Origin: Pseudoalteromonas sp. 0303
GTDB taxonomy: Bacteria > Pseudomonadota > Gammaproteobacteria > Enterobacterales > Alteromonadaceae
Assembly (NCBI RefSeq): GCF_013349995.1
Contig: NZ_JABVXF010000019.1
Location: forward strand, 1 to 64,000
Reading direction: 5' to 3'
Length of the DNA: 64,000 nucleotides
The notes under the pieces are model-generated. The model was not told where the DNA came from. It made no database searches and worked only from the letters and a program-made list of their open reading frames with translations. This document shows positions 36,646 through 46,461 of this stretch, one piece after another. The stretch's first letter is position 1; each line of letters opens with the position of its first letter. A program made the translations under genes and the position numbers.

Positions 36646-37656
36646 GTGTATAAATTACTACTCTTTACCAGCCTATTTCTCGCTGTTTTTTCTACCAGCG
36701 CAGCGAAAATTATCGATGATGAACACGTAACAAAAGAAACAGACTGCTTCACAGGTATCTTTGCTGACTATGATTCGTGGCATCAATTTATTGCGCAAAA
36801 GAATAAACGCAAAGCTAAAAACGAAGAAGCATACTTAAAGCGCATTAAAGCCTTTGAAGAAACCTTTCCACAAGATATGTTCGATAACTTTAAAGCTAAT
36901 TTAACCTGCCATAATTTTAAATATCAGGTCGATAATGTTGAGGTGCTTGGTTATATCATCAAACCTAAAGTCATCAAGAATAAGATTCCAGTATTAATTT
37001 ATAACCGCGGCGGTAACGGTAATTTTGGCAGTGTTTATTTTGCTGCAATGATGCGCAATTTATTTCCTTTAGCAGAGCAAGGCTTTGTGGTTATCGGCAG
37101 CCAATACCGCGGTACATTAACTAAAAATGATGATTTAGATGAGTTTGGTGGCAAAGATGTTAACGACGTACTTGCGCTTATTGATTTTATTCCGCACATA
37201 GCAAGTGCAGATGAAAACCGTATTGGTATGTTAGGAGCAAGTAGAGGCGGTATGCAAACCCACCTTGCAATGCAACACACAAACAAGATAAAAGCCATTG
37301 CAACCATTGCGGGGGCGACTGATTTAGTCAAAGAGCTTACGTTTAGACCTAACATGGAAAAAAACGTGTATGTGCGTCGTATCCCCAACTATAAAGAGAA
37401 CAAACAAGCAGAGCTTGAAGCACGCTCTGTGATGAACTGGGTTGATAAGCTATCACCTAAAGTGCCCATATTACTTATTCATGGCAGTGACGATAAACGA
37501 GTATCGGTCGAAAACTCAATTCAATTTGCCAAAGCGCTAGATAAGCATCATATCCCCCATAAACTTGTGGTGTATGAAGGTGATAACCACTTTTTAATGA
37601 ACCATAAAGAACAACTAGAAGCAGAGCTAGTTAATTGGTTTAACACCTATTTGTAA
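36646..37656 (+). CDS. Secreted alpha/beta hydrolase (S9-like)
   Basis: A 336-residue protein starting at GTG behind AAGGA, with a signal peptide (MYKLLLFTSLFLAVFSTSAA). The prolyl-oligopeptidase-type hydrolase domain has the nucleophile in LGASRGGMQ, Asp in HGSDDKRVSV and His in GDNHFLMNH. No propeller domain is attached, so it resembles the compact dienelactone-hydrolase/acylpeptidase class. Monocistronic with its own terminator. Confidence 0.9.
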   Translation: MYKLLLFTSLFLAVFSTSAAKIIDDEHVTKETDCFTGIFADYDSWHQFIAQKNKRKAKNEEAYLKRIKAFEETFPQDMFDNFKANLTCHNFKYQVDNVEVLGYIIKPKVIKNKIPVLIYNRGGNGNFGSVYFAAMMRNLFPLAEQGFVVIGSQYRGTLTKNDDLDEFGGKDVNDVLALIDFIPHIASADENRIGMLGASRGGMQTHLAMQHTNKIKAIATIAGATDLVKELTFRPNMEKNVYVRRIPNYKENKQAELEARSVMNWVDKLSPKVPILLIHGSDDKRVSVENSIQFAKALDKHHIPHKLVVYEGDNHFLMNHKEQLEAELVNWFNTYL

Positions 37657-37674
37657 CTTTATTTTAAAAGTAAG

Positions 37675-37696
37675 AAGGGCCAAATAAGGCCCTTTT
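37675..37696 (+). terminator. Terminator of the hydrolase gene
   Basis: AAGGGCC-AAATAA-GGCCCTTTT. Confidence 0.82.
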
Positions 37697-37799
37697 CATT
37701 ACACACTTCGCTCGATAATCCAATAGCTCGCAGCCGCCATTACCAGCACTGATCATGTAATTCGAACTTTTGATAGCTTTCATCGAATCGCTTTATTTG

Positions 37800-37816
37800 T
37801 GTAACGGGGGTTTACA
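37800..37816. promoter_or_regulatory. Candidate parS-like palindrome (one mismatch)
   Basis: TGTAACGGGGGTTTACA; the left half differs by one base; intergenic. Confidence 0.5.
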
Positions 37817-37831
37817 GTTTGCATAAAAAAA

Positions 37832-37860
37832 CGCAGCTTAATGTCTAAGCTGCGGTATTT
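37832..37860 (-). terminator. Terminator of the DPP IV-like gene
   Basis: CGCAGCTTA-ATGTC-TAAGCTGCG; on the minus strand it is followed by a T-rich tail. Confidence 0.85.
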
Positions 37861-37875
37861 TTTAATAAAGCATAT

Positions 37876-40206
37876 TTACTTGTTAAGTAAATGCTTTTCG
37901 AAGAAGTTAGCCATCATAGTGTGATAGTGCAGGGTAGTGCCTTTACCTTCTCGTAGGCTGTGAGAACGGTTCGGGTAAGAGAAAAACTCGAACTGTTTAT
38001 TGTGCTTAACTAATTCGTTAATTAAACGCTCTGAACCTTGGTAGTGAACGTTATCATCTCCTGTACCATGGATCAGTAGCAACTTACCTTGCAGGTCTTT
38101 TGCAAAGGTGATCGGAGACGTATTGTCGTAACTTTCAGGATCGGTATTTGGGTTACCTGCATAGCGCTCTTGGTAGATAGTATCGTACAAGCGAATATCA
38201 GGCACTGGGGCAGAGGCAATCCCAACTTTATATTTATCGCCATGGCGGAATAACAAATTAAGCGTTGAACTACCACCACCTGAGTGACCCCATACACCAA
38301 CACGGTCGGTATCAATGACATCCCAACGTTTTGCCATTGCATCAAGGGCGTCAACTTGGTCACGCACAGTAATAGAGCCTATTTTTTTATAGATAGATTT
38401 ACGCCAATCTCTGCCCTTTGGTGCGCGCGTACCGCGGTTATCAACTGAAGCAACAATAAAGCCTTGCTGAGTTAGATACGACTTGTATAAGTAACTGTTA
38501 CCTTCCCAACGATCTTGTACTGTTGAGCCCCATGGCTCACCATAAACATAGAAAACGATTGGGTATTTTTTACTTTTATCCATATTCGCTGGGAACATGA
38601 TGTAGCCATCAAGCTCAACACCATCGCGCGCATTAACCGTAAAGAACTCGTGAGTCGGTAATTGTTCAGTCGCTAATTTCTCTTTTAGTGCTTTGTTCTC
38701 AACTAAGGTTTTCACATTGCTATGATCGCTTACTTTGATGATCTCTTTCATTGGTGGAGTGCCAAATTTAGAGAATGTATGCATCGCCCAAGAGGTGTCT
38801 TTAGACATGTAATAGCTGTTTGAACCATCAAATGATGCTGGCGTTACACGCATTGGTTTAGAGCTGCCATCAAGCGAGGTACGGAATAAATAACGCTGGC
38901 CCGGATCATCCGGTGATGCAGTAAAGTACATAACGTTTTTATCTTCGTTGAGCGCTAGCATATCAATGATGTCGTACTCGCCCGGTGTTAAATCAACAAC
39001 CGTTTTACCATCGCGAGATACACGGTACAAATGGCGCCAACCATCACGCTCACTGTGCCAAATAAAGAACTTACCGTCTTTTGACCAGTTTGCTTTATAA
39101 AACCATTCAATAAAGGCATCGTCTTTATCTTCAAGAATTTTAGTCAGCTGTTGTTTTTGCCAGTCGAATAACCAAACCTTATTGTGGCTTTGCGGGCGGT
39201 TAAGATCTTGGATCATCAAAGATTCACCTGTGCCTGCCCAGCTAATACGTGGAATATAACGATCGCGATTATCGCCACCTAGTTCAGCCCAGCGAGTTTT
39301 CTTGTCGCTAAGACTTACCACACCGACTTTAACCGCAGAGTTCATCTCGCCGGCTTTTGGATACGGGAATTCTTTAAGGGTAGGGTAGAGATCATCGGTG
39401 TTATTGATCATGGTGAAGTATTTAACGCCACTGGTATCAAGCTGCCAATAGGCAATTGATTTGTTGTCTGGACTCCAGCGGAAACCATCACGAATGGTAA
39501 ATTCTTCTTCGTATACCCAGTCAAAATTACCATTAACAATGGTGTCGTTACCGTCAGTGGTTAAAGCAGTCACAGCCTTGCTGCCGACTTTTTCCATGTA
39601 GATGTTGTTATCACGCACGTAAGCTACTTTTGAGCTATCTGGTGAGAACTTAGCAAACATCAGCTTTTTCGCTTCGATGTTTTCGCCACCTAACTGATAC
39701 AGCGAATCAGTTTCGAGGTTTAATAGCCAAAAATCACCACGGCTACGTGAGCGCCACACTTGTTCGCCATTGGTAAAAACCATCAGCCATTTACCATCTT
39801 TAGACCATTGATAGCTTTCAACGGTGAGTGGCTCTTTCTCACCTTTTGGAATTAATTTTTCGTAGCTAACCAATACCTTACGACCCGTCCCATCAGCGTT
39901 ATAAAACACAATATCATTGCCTTTTACGCCGTGCTCGTCGTCTTTAGCTTTATCGTCTTGGCTGTTTTTATCGCTTTCGCGCTCTTCAAGTACCGTATAA
40001 CCAGTACCATCATCGAGCCACGTAAAATAGGTGCTACGCTCAGCTTTAAAGTCTTTTTCTTTATAAATTTGTTCAAGCGAGAGCGAATTAGCCGTTGCGT
40101 TCACTGTTGCTGATGGCGTGCTCGCTTGCTCTGTACTTGAGCATGCTTGCAAACCTAAACCCGCAACCACAGCAAACGCAAGGGTTGATGTTTTTATCAA
40201 GTTCAT
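37876..40206 (-). CDS. Dipeptidyl peptidase IV family lipoprotein
   Basis: A 776-residue S9B peptidase. The lipobox is LQAC at about residues 19-22, so the enzyme is membrane-anchored. The double-Glu motif that binds the substrate N-terminus is DWVYEEEF, diagnostic of the DPP IV group. The triad is Ser in GHSGGG, Asp in HGTGDDNV and His in NRSHSL. It should release X-Pro dipeptides from peptides entering the periplasm. AGGAA precedes the start. Single gene with a good terminator. Confidence 0.95.
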   Translation of the reverse strand: MNLIKTSTLAFAVVAGLGLQACSSTEQASTPSATVNATANSLSLEQIYKEKDFKAERSTYFTWLDDGTGYTVLEERESDKNSQDDKAKDDEHGVKGNDIVFYNADGTGRKVLVSYEKLIPKGEKEPLTVESYQWSKDGKWLMVFTNGEQVWRSRSRGDFWLLNLETDSLYQLGGENIEAKKLMFAKFSPDSSKVAYVRDNNIYMEKVGSKAVTALTTDGNDTIVNGNFDWVYEEEFTIRDGFRWSPDNKSIAYWQLDTSGVKYFTMINNTDDLYPTLKEFPYPKAGEMNSAVKVGVVSLSDKKTRWAELGGDNRDRYIPRISWAGTGESLMIQDLNRPQSHNKVWLFDWQKQQLTKILEDKDDAFIEWFYKANWSKDGKFFIWHSERDGWRHLYRVSRDGKTVVDLTPGEYDIIDMLALNEDKNVMYFTASPDDPGQRYLFRTSLDGSSKPMRVTPASFDGSNSYYMSKDTSWAMHTFSKFGTPPMKEIIKVSDHSNVKTLVENKALKEKLATEQLPTHEFFTVNARDGVELDGYIMFPANMDKSKKYPIVFYVYGEPWGSTVQDRWEGNSYLYKSYLTQQGFIVASVDNRGTRAPKGRDWRKSIYKKIGSITVRDQVDALDAMAKRWDVIDTDRVGVWGHSGGGSSTLNLLFRHGDKYKVGIASAPVPDIRLYDTIYQERYAGNPNTDPESYDNTSPITFAKDLQGKLLLIHGTGDDNVHYQGSERLINELVKHNKQFEFFSYPNRSHSLREGKGTTLHYHTMMANFFEKHLLNK

Positions 40207-40300
40207 TTTGTTGTTCCTAGGTTTTAACTTACCTAGCGTACCAAATTAGACGAATAAAATCTGAGCTTTTATCGTGTTATCAGGGGGGTTGAACTTAAAC

Positions 40301-41101
40301 TCAATCGTCCCACAAGAACATACTGGCTTGCTTATTGGCAATACGTAGTTCGTAGATATCACTACAAGGGCGCATCGCCGCACCATAGCAAACATGTAAC
40401 GGCAATAAGTGCTCTTCTCGAGGATGACTAAAACGCGCCGCAGGGGCCATTTGCCATTCTAATAGCTTAGCTTGTCGCTGTTTTTCACTCAGCTCAGTAT
40501 TACAACACACATCGACTAACCATTGCTCAAAAGCGATATTTTGCGCTTTAATTTCAGCGGTTTCAGGGGTGAAAAATGCGCGCATATTATGAAAAGTAAA
40601 GCCAGAACCAATGATCAATAAATTATCGTAATCAAGCTGCTGTAAAGCCTCACCTATCGCTAGATGTAAGCTTGGCTCAAGGCTTGGATGTAACGACAAT
40701 TGCACACAAGGTATATCTGCTTCTGGATACATAATCTTCAAAGGCACATACATACCGTGATCAAAGCCACGAGATGGGTTTAATGTGCTATCAATATTAG
40801 CCTTTGCCAATGCCTGATGTACTTTTTCGGCAAGGGCTGGTTCACCTGGGCTTGGGTACTCAATACTGTAAGCAGGCTCAGGAAAACCATAGTAATCATA
40901 AATTAGCTCAGGAGCAGCGCTCGAAGTGATGCTAATTGGGTTCGCTTCCCAGTGCGCACTCACCATCAAAATAGCTGACGGCTTTTGAATTTTTGCAGCA
41001 ATAGACTGCAAACAAGTGACCATATCGGCATGACTTGGATCGCCAAGTAAAGGCATAGGACCGCCGCCATGAGAAACAAAGAAAACGCGTGGCTTTTGCA
41101 T
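40301..41101 (-). CDS. LigB-type extradiol ring-cleavage dioxygenase (YgiD-like)
   Basis: A class III extradiol dioxygenase of about 266 residues. Metal ligands are visible in FFVSHGGGPMPL near the start and in GFDHGMYVPL in the middle; the C-terminus carries HPREEHLLPLHVCYGAA. This is the DODA/YgiD pattern (4,5-DOPA dioxygenase). The start at 41101 has AAGGAG; an in-frame ATG at 41122 lacks one. A role on catecholic substrates is inferred from family. Single gene. Confidence 0.92.
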   Translation of the reverse strand: MQKPRVFFVSHGGGPMPLLGDPSHADMVTCLQSIAAKIQKPSAILMVSAHWEANPISITSSAAPELIYDYYGFPEPAYSIEYPSPGEPALAEKVHQALAKANIDSTLNPSRGFDHGMYVPLKIMYPEADIPCVQLSLHPSLEPSLHLAIGEALQQLDYDNLLIIGSGFTFHNMRAFFTPETAEIKAQNIAFEQWLVDVCCNTELSEKQRQAKLLEWQMAPAARFSHPREEHLLPLHVCYGAAMRPCSDIYELRIANKQASMFLWDD

Positions 41102-41189
41102 AAATGTGCTCCTTAAATACACTTTTCACTATAGTGCACGCACAAAGATATAAAAACTAGCCAGAAAAACGCACAACTAGAGTGTGAAT

Positions 41190-41846
41190 TTACACACCAC
41201 TAGTTTGTAAGTACCAACTTAGAAGCCAAGCTACGTTCATGGCGGGCACTTGCCCTTTTAAGCCACCTTCGAGAGGCTCTTTGCACAGTAATGTTAGTTG
41301 ATAAAAAGCATCGTAGTGCTGATGTAGCTCATCGGCGACCACACTAAACGGCGGACCCGAAAACTCACTTTGCTGATACTCAAATACCACCACTAATTGT
41401 TTTGCTCTATTGGTTAACTCTAGTAAATGCTGGGTATATCGAATTCGTACTGGCTTTGGTAGCGCAACTAAAGCGGCACGGTCATAAACTGCGTTGATAG
41501 TGCCAAGATCAGCTGCAGTAAGTGCAAAAATATCACCCACCCAAACGGTTAGATTTGCGCCTTGGTAACATAATAGTTCGCCGTGTTGGCTAATTTCGGG
41601 TTCTAGCTTTAACTCATCAAATAACTGCTTAATGGCAATCTCACTCAGTTCAGCCCCGACAACACGCATACCTTGCCCAAGTAAATAATGAATGTCGTGA
41701 GTTTTTCCGCACAGTGGTACAAAAACAGTATCGCCTTGCTGCAAATTCAAGTTAGTAAAATACTGATCTAGATAACGGTTAACGTCTCCTTCATGAAAAC
41801 CAATTTCGTTATTTTCCCAACGTTGATGCCAATGCTTTGCGTCCAT
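41190..41846 (-). CDS. tpm: Thiopurine S-methyltransferase
   Basis: A 218-residue SAM-dependent enzyme of the bacterial TPMT family, which in bacteria detoxifies tellurite or selenium oxyanions and thiols. It starts MDAKHWHQRWENNEIGFHEG and has the SAM site VFVPLCGKTHDIHYLLGQG. YDRAALVALP and FEYQQSEFSGPPFSV are further family blocks. Behind TAGGAG, nine bases after the DUF2938 gene. An iteron-like site is embedded at 41750. Confidence 0.95.
   Translation of the reverse strand: MDAKHWHQRWENNEIGFHEGDVNRYLDQYFTNLNLQQGDTVFVPLCGKTHDIHYLLGQGMRVVGAELSEIAIKQLFDELKLEPEISQHGELLCYQGANLTVWVGDIFALTAADLGTINAVYDRAALVALPKPVRIRYTQHLLELTNRAKQLVVVFEYQQSEFSGPPFSVVADELHQHYDAFYQLTLLCKEPLEGGLKGQVPAMNVAWLLSWYLQTSGV
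41750..41770 (+). repeat. Iteron-like site inside tpm
   Basis: GTTAGTAAAATACTGATCT, full match within coding sequence on the non-coding strand. Confidence 0.6.
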
Positions 41847-41855
41847 TACATACTC

Positions 41856-42344
41856 CTAAATAAATTGAATGAATTGAGCTGATAAATATATTCCGACACC
41901 AAAAAGTAGGTGAGTTACAGCACTTTTTAAGCGGGCTTGAAGTGGGTTTGCTGTTTTCGTAGCCATTATCCCCATCCCTAAAGCGGGCTGCATAACAAAA
42001 AATGGCATAGATACGCTAGCTAATCCAAATATACATGCAGCGATTAAGGTGGGCTGTTCAAGCCAAGCAATACCGACCAATAATATAAATAGAAACGAAA
42101 ATAAAACACCAATAAAGTAGTGTAAACACCAGCCAAACACGCACTCAAACTGCTTAACTGGACTAGTTGCTATATTCAGGTGCTTAAACTTTCCATCTAA
42201 TAAACCCAAGCCCCAACGGCCAACTAAACAAAAGTTTAATGACGGTATCTTAAACACTTTAGCCAGCATAAAAGCATAAAGATCAATGAACAAAGTCGCC
42301 GCTATGCCTACAAAAGTTATCACATAAATATCATTAACACTCAT
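41856..42344 (-). CDS. DUF2938-type membrane protein
   Basis: This 162-residue inner-membrane protein has four hydrophobic helices. It shows the family blocks TLFIDLYAFML, PSLNFCLVGRWGLGLLDGKF and GWCLHYFIGVLFSF. Function of the family is unknown. It is the first gene of a pair with tpm, divergent from a LysR regulator 100 bp away that may control it. Confidence 0.85.
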   Translation of the reverse strand: MSVNDIYVITFVGIAATLFIDLYAFMLAKVFKIPSLNFCLVGRWGLGLLDGKFKHLNIATSPVKQFECVFGWCLHYFIGVLFSFLFILLVGIAWLEQPTLIAACIFGLASVSMPFFVMQPALGMGIMATKTANPLQARLKSAVTHLLFGVGIYLSAQFIQFI

Positions 42345-42444
42345 AATTAGATGCTCTTAAATGATTTAATAAAAGACATGATATCTAATTGCAAAAATGC
42401 TAAAAATAGCAAGATAAACAAACTATGATTGCATAAATGAGAAC

Positions 42445-43326
42445 ATGATTGACGATATTGCTCTATTCATACAGATTGCTAAACAAGGCGGCCTAAGTAA
42501 TGCGGCTGAGAGCTTGTCGTTGCCTACCGCAACTGTATCGAGACGCTTGCAACGACTTGAGCAACGCCTAGGCGAGCAGCTTTTAAATCGCTCAGCAAGG
42601 CAATGCACGTTAACACAAGCAGGAGAGGTATATTTTCAAAGTTATGTTGAATTAATTGAGCAGTTTGAACAAACTCACCGCCAGCTTAATGATCAAAAAG
42701 CACAATTATCAGGAAAGCTTAAAGTTTTAGCACCTCTGAATATTAGTCATGGTTTCTTAAAGCCGATGTGGCTCGCATTTACTAAACAGTACCCTGATAT
42801 TCAACTTGAGTTATTGCTTAATAATCAACTTGAAGATCTCAGAAAAAGCCAAGCTGATATAGCAATAAGAGTCGGGCCGCAGGCTGATTCTATGCTCCAT
42901 CAAAAAAAGTTAGGCAGTGCTGATACATTATTTGTAAGCACTAAAGCATACCTTAATTCGGCACCTGCCATAGAAGAGCCTGCAGATTTAAAACAGCATA
43001 GGTTAATTGGTACCACGTTGAGAAATAAATGGCAGCTAACTAATACACAAACAAATGCAACTCATACTCACATGTGCCGCTTTGCTAGTACTTTTAACGA
43101 TACTGGATTTGTAAAATACTTAGTTTGTGATGAGCAAGGTATCGCTTTGTTACCTCGGTTTGAGGTTATCGATGAATTAAAATCTCAGCAGCTAGTTCAG
43201 GTACTGCCACACTGGCGAGGAGAAAACCGCGACATTTATGCCATCTGGCCAAGCGCACGTTTACTGAGTAAAAAGGCTGCCTGCTTAAAACAGTTTATAA
43301 CTGACTACATGGCTGAGAAATTATAA
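42445..43326 (+). CDS. LysR family transcriptional regulator
   Basis: A 293-residue regulator. The helix-turn-helix is at residues 15-45 (GGLSNAAESLSLPTATVSRRLQRLEQRL). The effector domain begins near residue 90 (LKVLAPLNISHGFLKPMWLA). It is divergent from DUF2938-tpm, the classical LysR arrangement, so that pair is its likely target. The inducer is unknown. Its 3' end overlaps the convergent DJ-1-type gene by six bases. Confidence 0.93.
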   Translation: MIDDIALFIQIAKQGGLSNAAESLSLPTATVSRRLQRLEQRLGEQLLNRSARQCTLTQAGEVYFQSYVELIEQFEQTHRQLNDQKAQLSGKLKVLAPLNISHGFLKPMWLAFTKQYPDIQLELLLNNQLEDLRKSQADIAIRVGPQADSMLHQKKLGSADTLFVSTKAYLNSAPAIEEPADLKQHRLIGTTLRNKWQLTNTQTNATHTHMCRFASTFNDTGFVKYLVCDEQGIALLPRFEVIDELKSQQLVQVLPHWRGENRDIYAIWPSARLLSKKAACLKQFITDYMAEKL

Positions 43327-43896
43327 CGTCTGCCATTTATATTCCATCTGTTTGGCGGTCAGTAGGGCGTGTTCGTAACTAATAATTTCAGCGACTAACG
43401 CTAGGCTCATATCAATGCCTGCAGAAATTCCCCCAGAGCTGGTAAACTTACCGTCGGTGACCCAACGAGTATCTGCAATCACATTGAGCTTAGAAAACCT
43501 AGCAGCCAGCTCAGGTTGATCTTGCCAATGAGTCGTGACATTTTTACCGTTCAAAAGCCCTGTTTTGGCAAGTAAAAACGCCCCCGTACAAACTGAGGTA
43601 ACACGCTTGGTGTTAGTGGCTGTGTGTTTTAACCAAGTAATAACCTCTGCTTTTTCTAGCTCTCGTGTATGGTCGCCACCAACCACAACAAGGAGATCAA
43701 GCGAAGGGCAGTCAGCAAAGCTGTAATGGGGGTTTACACTATAACCACCGCGGGCTAGTACAGGACTATCACTTTCGGCAATTAAACTCACTTGCCAATC
43801 ATTATTCGCTAGGCGCTTAGCAGTACTAAACACCTCAAACGAACCTGAGAAATCGAGTACTTCGGCATCATCATAGATGTAAATTCCAATATTCAT
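43321..43896 (-). CDS. DJ-1/PfpI family protein
   Basis: A 191-residue class I glutamine-amidotransferase-like protein. The nucleophile elbow is SVCTGAFLLAKTGLL (Cys about 101) and a conserved Asp/Glu pocket opens the chain (YIYDDAEVLDFSG). It is close to the isonitrile-hydratase-like and AraC-N-terminal members, but with no AraC part. TAGGAAC precedes the start. A one-mismatch TGTAAA/TTTACA palindrome lies inside at 43722. Confidence 0.88.
   Translation of the reverse strand: MNIGIYIYDDAEVLDFSGSFEVFSTAKRLANNDWQVSLIAESDSPVLARGGYSVNPHYSFADCPSLDLLVVVGGDHTRELEKAEVITWLKHTATNTKRVTSVCTGAFLLAKTGLLNGKNVTTHWQDQPELAARFSKLNVIADTRWVTDGKFTSSGGISAGIDMSLALVAEIISYEHALLTAKQMEYKWQTL
43722..43738. promoter_or_regulatory. 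Candidate parS-like palindrome (one mismatch) inside the DJ-1 gene
   Basis: TGTAATGGGGGTTTACA within coding sequence. Confidence 0.5.
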
Positions 43897-44022
43897 ACAA
43901 TTGTTCCTATTATGTGAATTTATTTCTCAAGTAAAAAAACGTACTATGCCATTTTTGCAGTTCGTTAATGACATATTATTAAATTGCGCACTGTATACAA
44001 ACAAAACTTCAAGGCATTGTTA

Positions 44023-44727
44023 ATGCGTTTTTTATTTTTATTGAGCGTGCTGCTGGTTGGTTGTAAAACAACACAGCAAAGCGTTGCTGAAATTAGTGAA
44101 GTATCGCCGGGCACTATTTATTTTCAGGGCGAAACATCAAAGCAAAATGTTGAAAAGTTCGAACAGTTATTAGTAAGTAGCGATCAACAAATCAACACCT
44201 TGGTTATTAATAGCCAAGGTGGTGATGTGATGGCTGGTTTACATTTAGGTGGCTTAGTTCATGAATATCAACTCGATGTTGTGGTACACGAGCTTTGTGC
44301 ATCGTCTTGTGCCAACTATGTACTTACCGCAAGCCCACATGTCCTCGTTGAAGAGCAAGCCGTTATCGGCTGGCATGGGGGCTCATTACAGCCATTATAC
44401 GTGCCCATGGAGCAACCGCCTGAGGTCGCTAGCTATATAGCAAAATGGCAAGCCGCAGAGCGACAATTCTTCGATATCATTAATGTTGAACAGGCGGTTA
44501 CTATCATAGGTATGATGCCTGGTATTACAGAGAAACGTGATTCTGCTATTTATAGTTACGACGCCCAAACCCTGAAGCGTTTAGGGTTACATATTGAGTT
44601 TGCTGGTGCGCAAACAGGGAAGTCAGCAAGTGGCGAAAAAATCGCGCAGGTATTCGAACTTGAAGAGTCTGTACTTAACCACTTTTTAATGCTCAACGAT
44701 ATCGTTTCAGCCGAACTTATTAACTAA
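44023..44727 (+). CDS. ClpP-fold lipoprotein (COG3904-like)
   Basis: About 234 residues. The start at 44023 gives a lipoprotein signal (MRFLFLLSVLLVGCKTTQQS) with the lipid Cys in LVGC; a TTG at 43984 would add 13 residues. The body has a ClpP/crotonase-like fold: LVINSQGGDVMAGLHLG, then VHELCASSCANYVLTAS, where the Ser-Cys region corresponds to the nucleophile, and IGWHGGS. A periplasmic serine-protease-like role is possible, but catalysis is unproven. The terminator is shared with convergent rmuC. Confidence 0.8.
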   Translation: MRFLFLLSVLLVGCKTTQQSVAEISEVSPGTIYFQGETSKQNVEKFEQLLVSSDQQINTLVINSQGGDVMAGLHLGGLVHEYQLDVVVHELCASSCANYVLTASPHVLVEEQAVIGWHGGSLQPLYVPMEQPPEVASYIAKWQAAERQFFDIINVEQAVTIIGMMPGITEKRDSAIYSYDAQTLKRLGLHIEFAGAQTGKSASGEKIAQVFELEESVLNHFLMLNDIVSAELIN

Positions 44728-44730
44728 TAA

Positions 44731-44757
44731 AAAGCCAACATGACGTTGGCTTTTTTG
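44731..44757. terminator. Bidirectional terminator
   Basis: AAAGCCAAC-ATGAC-GTTGGCTTTTTT between the ClpP-fold gene and rmuC. Confidence 0.9.
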
Positions 44758-44765
44758 TATCGCAT

Positions 44766-46232
44766 TTAATCTAACTCTAATTGGGCTTTTTCAACAGTTT
44801 CCGCGGGTAACTCTTTTTGAACAGAAACCCCCAACTCTTTGAACTCAGAGGCCTGCTTAATCAAGTTTCCTTTACCGCGGTACAGCTGAGAAAACGCTTT
44901 ATCATAGCTTTCTTTGGCGCGGTCTAACTGCTTACCAACCCCTTCCATACTGGTTAGGAAACCATTGAGCTTGTTGTAAAAACGCTCAGCACGGGCGGCA
45001 AGCTCTTTTGAGTGTTTAGTTTGCTCTTCAAAACGCCACAATTGTTTTACGATGTTCAAGCTAGTCAATAAGGTCGTTGGAGTTGCAACTAAGATATTTT
45101 TTTCGATTGCTTGCTGATAAATATCACCCTGGTACTTAAGCGCTTCAACAAATGCAGACTCTATGGGTACAAACATGATCACCACTTCGGGGGAGTTAAT
45201 ACCTGGTAATCTGTCGTAGGCTTTGCTTGCTAACTCGTTTATACGTGATTGCACCGCCGTGACATGCTCTTTAAGCGCTTGCTGCGCTTCAAGCTCTGTA
45301 TCGGCATTTACATAGCGTGTATACGCGTTTAAAGAGGTTTTAGCATCGATAACTAAATGACGTTGCTGAGGTAAATACACCACAACATCTGGGCGTAGAC
45401 GGCCATCTTCTGTGTTAAACGATACTTCTCGCTGATAATCAACTCCAGCACGCAGCCCTGCGCTGTCTAGTACATTTTCAAGCATTAACTCCCCCCAATT
45501 ACCTTGGGTTTTCTTTTGCCCTTGTAATGCGGTGCTCAGCCTATCAGCTTGTTCGGTGATAGCTTGGCTTTTAGCCTGTAAATGCAACAACTCAGTTTTT
45601 AGTGCTGCACGCTGCTTTAGATCTTCAACGTGGATCAATTCCATCTTATCGCGAAAGCCTTTTAGCTCTCCCTGAACCGGTTTTAAAAGTTGCTCAATAC
45701 TTTCTTGGTTTAAGGTTTTAAAACGTTGCGATTTTTCTTCAAGGATTTGATTAGCGAGGTTTTCAAACTCTTTTTTGAGTTGCTCTTTGCTTTCTTTGAT
45801 ATGACTAAGCTGCTCTTTAAAATGCAGTTCTTTTTGTTCTATAGTGCTTCTTAAGGTACTTAAATCAACATCGCGCTGATTAAGTGCAGCTTTAGTATCA
45901 GCAAGCTCAGCTTCAACTTGACGCCAAAACTGGTTGTATTGTTGTGCTTGCTTTTCTTGTTCAACAAAGCGGGTTTTAAAGTGTTGAGACTCATCACGTT
46001 GTTCAGCGTAATCTTGCTGTAACTGCGAAAGCGTAAGTTGGCTTTGTTCAAGTTGCAGCTGCTTTTGTTCTAAATGATTTTGTTGGATTTGCTGACTATT
46101 TTGCAGTTCGGTTAATTCATTTTTTAAGCGGCTTTTTTGTAAGGCAAAAATAACACCACTTGCAACAGCACCTACAGCAGCACCAAGCACACCACTTTGC
46201 CAATTAATCTGTGCAATCAGCTCTGTAATCAT
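44766..46232 (-). CDS. rmuC: DNA recombination protein RmuC
   Basis: A 488-residue protein with one N-terminal membrane helix (SGVLGAAVGAVASGVIFALQ) and a Gln-rich coiled coil to residue about 200. The RmuC nuclease-like domain follows: QGNWGELMLENVLDSAGL, then RPDVVVYLPQQRHLVIDAKTS and EVVIMFVPIESAF. RmuC limits inversions at short inverted repeats, which suits a replicon full of palindromes, though that is only a remark. Single gene. Confidence 0.95.
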   Translation of the reverse strand: MITELIAQINWQSGVLGAAVGAVASGVIFALQKSRLKNELTELQNSQQIQQNHLEQKQLQLEQSQLTLSQLQQDYAEQRDESQHFKTRFVEQEKQAQQYNQFWRQVEAELADTKAALNQRDVDLSTLRSTIEQKELHFKEQLSHIKESKEQLKKEFENLANQILEEKSQRFKTLNQESIEQLLKPVQGELKGFRDKMELIHVEDLKQRAALKTELLHLQAKSQAITEQADRLSTALQGQKKTQGNWGELMLENVLDSAGLRAGVDYQREVSFNTEDGRLRPDVVVYLPQQRHLVIDAKTSLNAYTRYVNADTELEAQQALKEHVTAVQSRINELASKAYDRLPGINSPEVVIMFVPIESAFVEALKYQGDIYQQAIEKNILVATPTTLLTSLNIVKQLWRFEEQTKHSKELAARAERFYNKLNGFLTSMEGVGKQLDRAKESYDKAFSQLYRGKGNLIKQASEFKELGVSVQKELPAETVEKAQLELD

Positions 46233-46305
46233 AACGAAAACTCAATAACTTAAAGACACATCATCATAACTAATTAGTGCTCAGCAGAGTAGGGGGTTTA
46301 GGCAT

Positions 46306-46334
46306 AAAAAAAGCCAGCTCAAAGTGAGCTGGCT
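46306..46334 (-). terminator. Terminator of the SNF2 helicase gene
   Basis: AGCCAGCTCA-CTT-TGAGCTGGCT on the minus strand, followed by seven T; 130 bases after the helicase stop. Confidence 0.85.
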
Positions 46335-46461
46335 CTAACATTACTAAAATTTAGTAACCAAATGGGAAATCAACATAATGCTTATGTAAACTGCAATTTA
46401 ACAACAAGCATAATAATAGACGCCCCAAAATTTGATTAGTTCAAAAAAACTTTAAAATAAT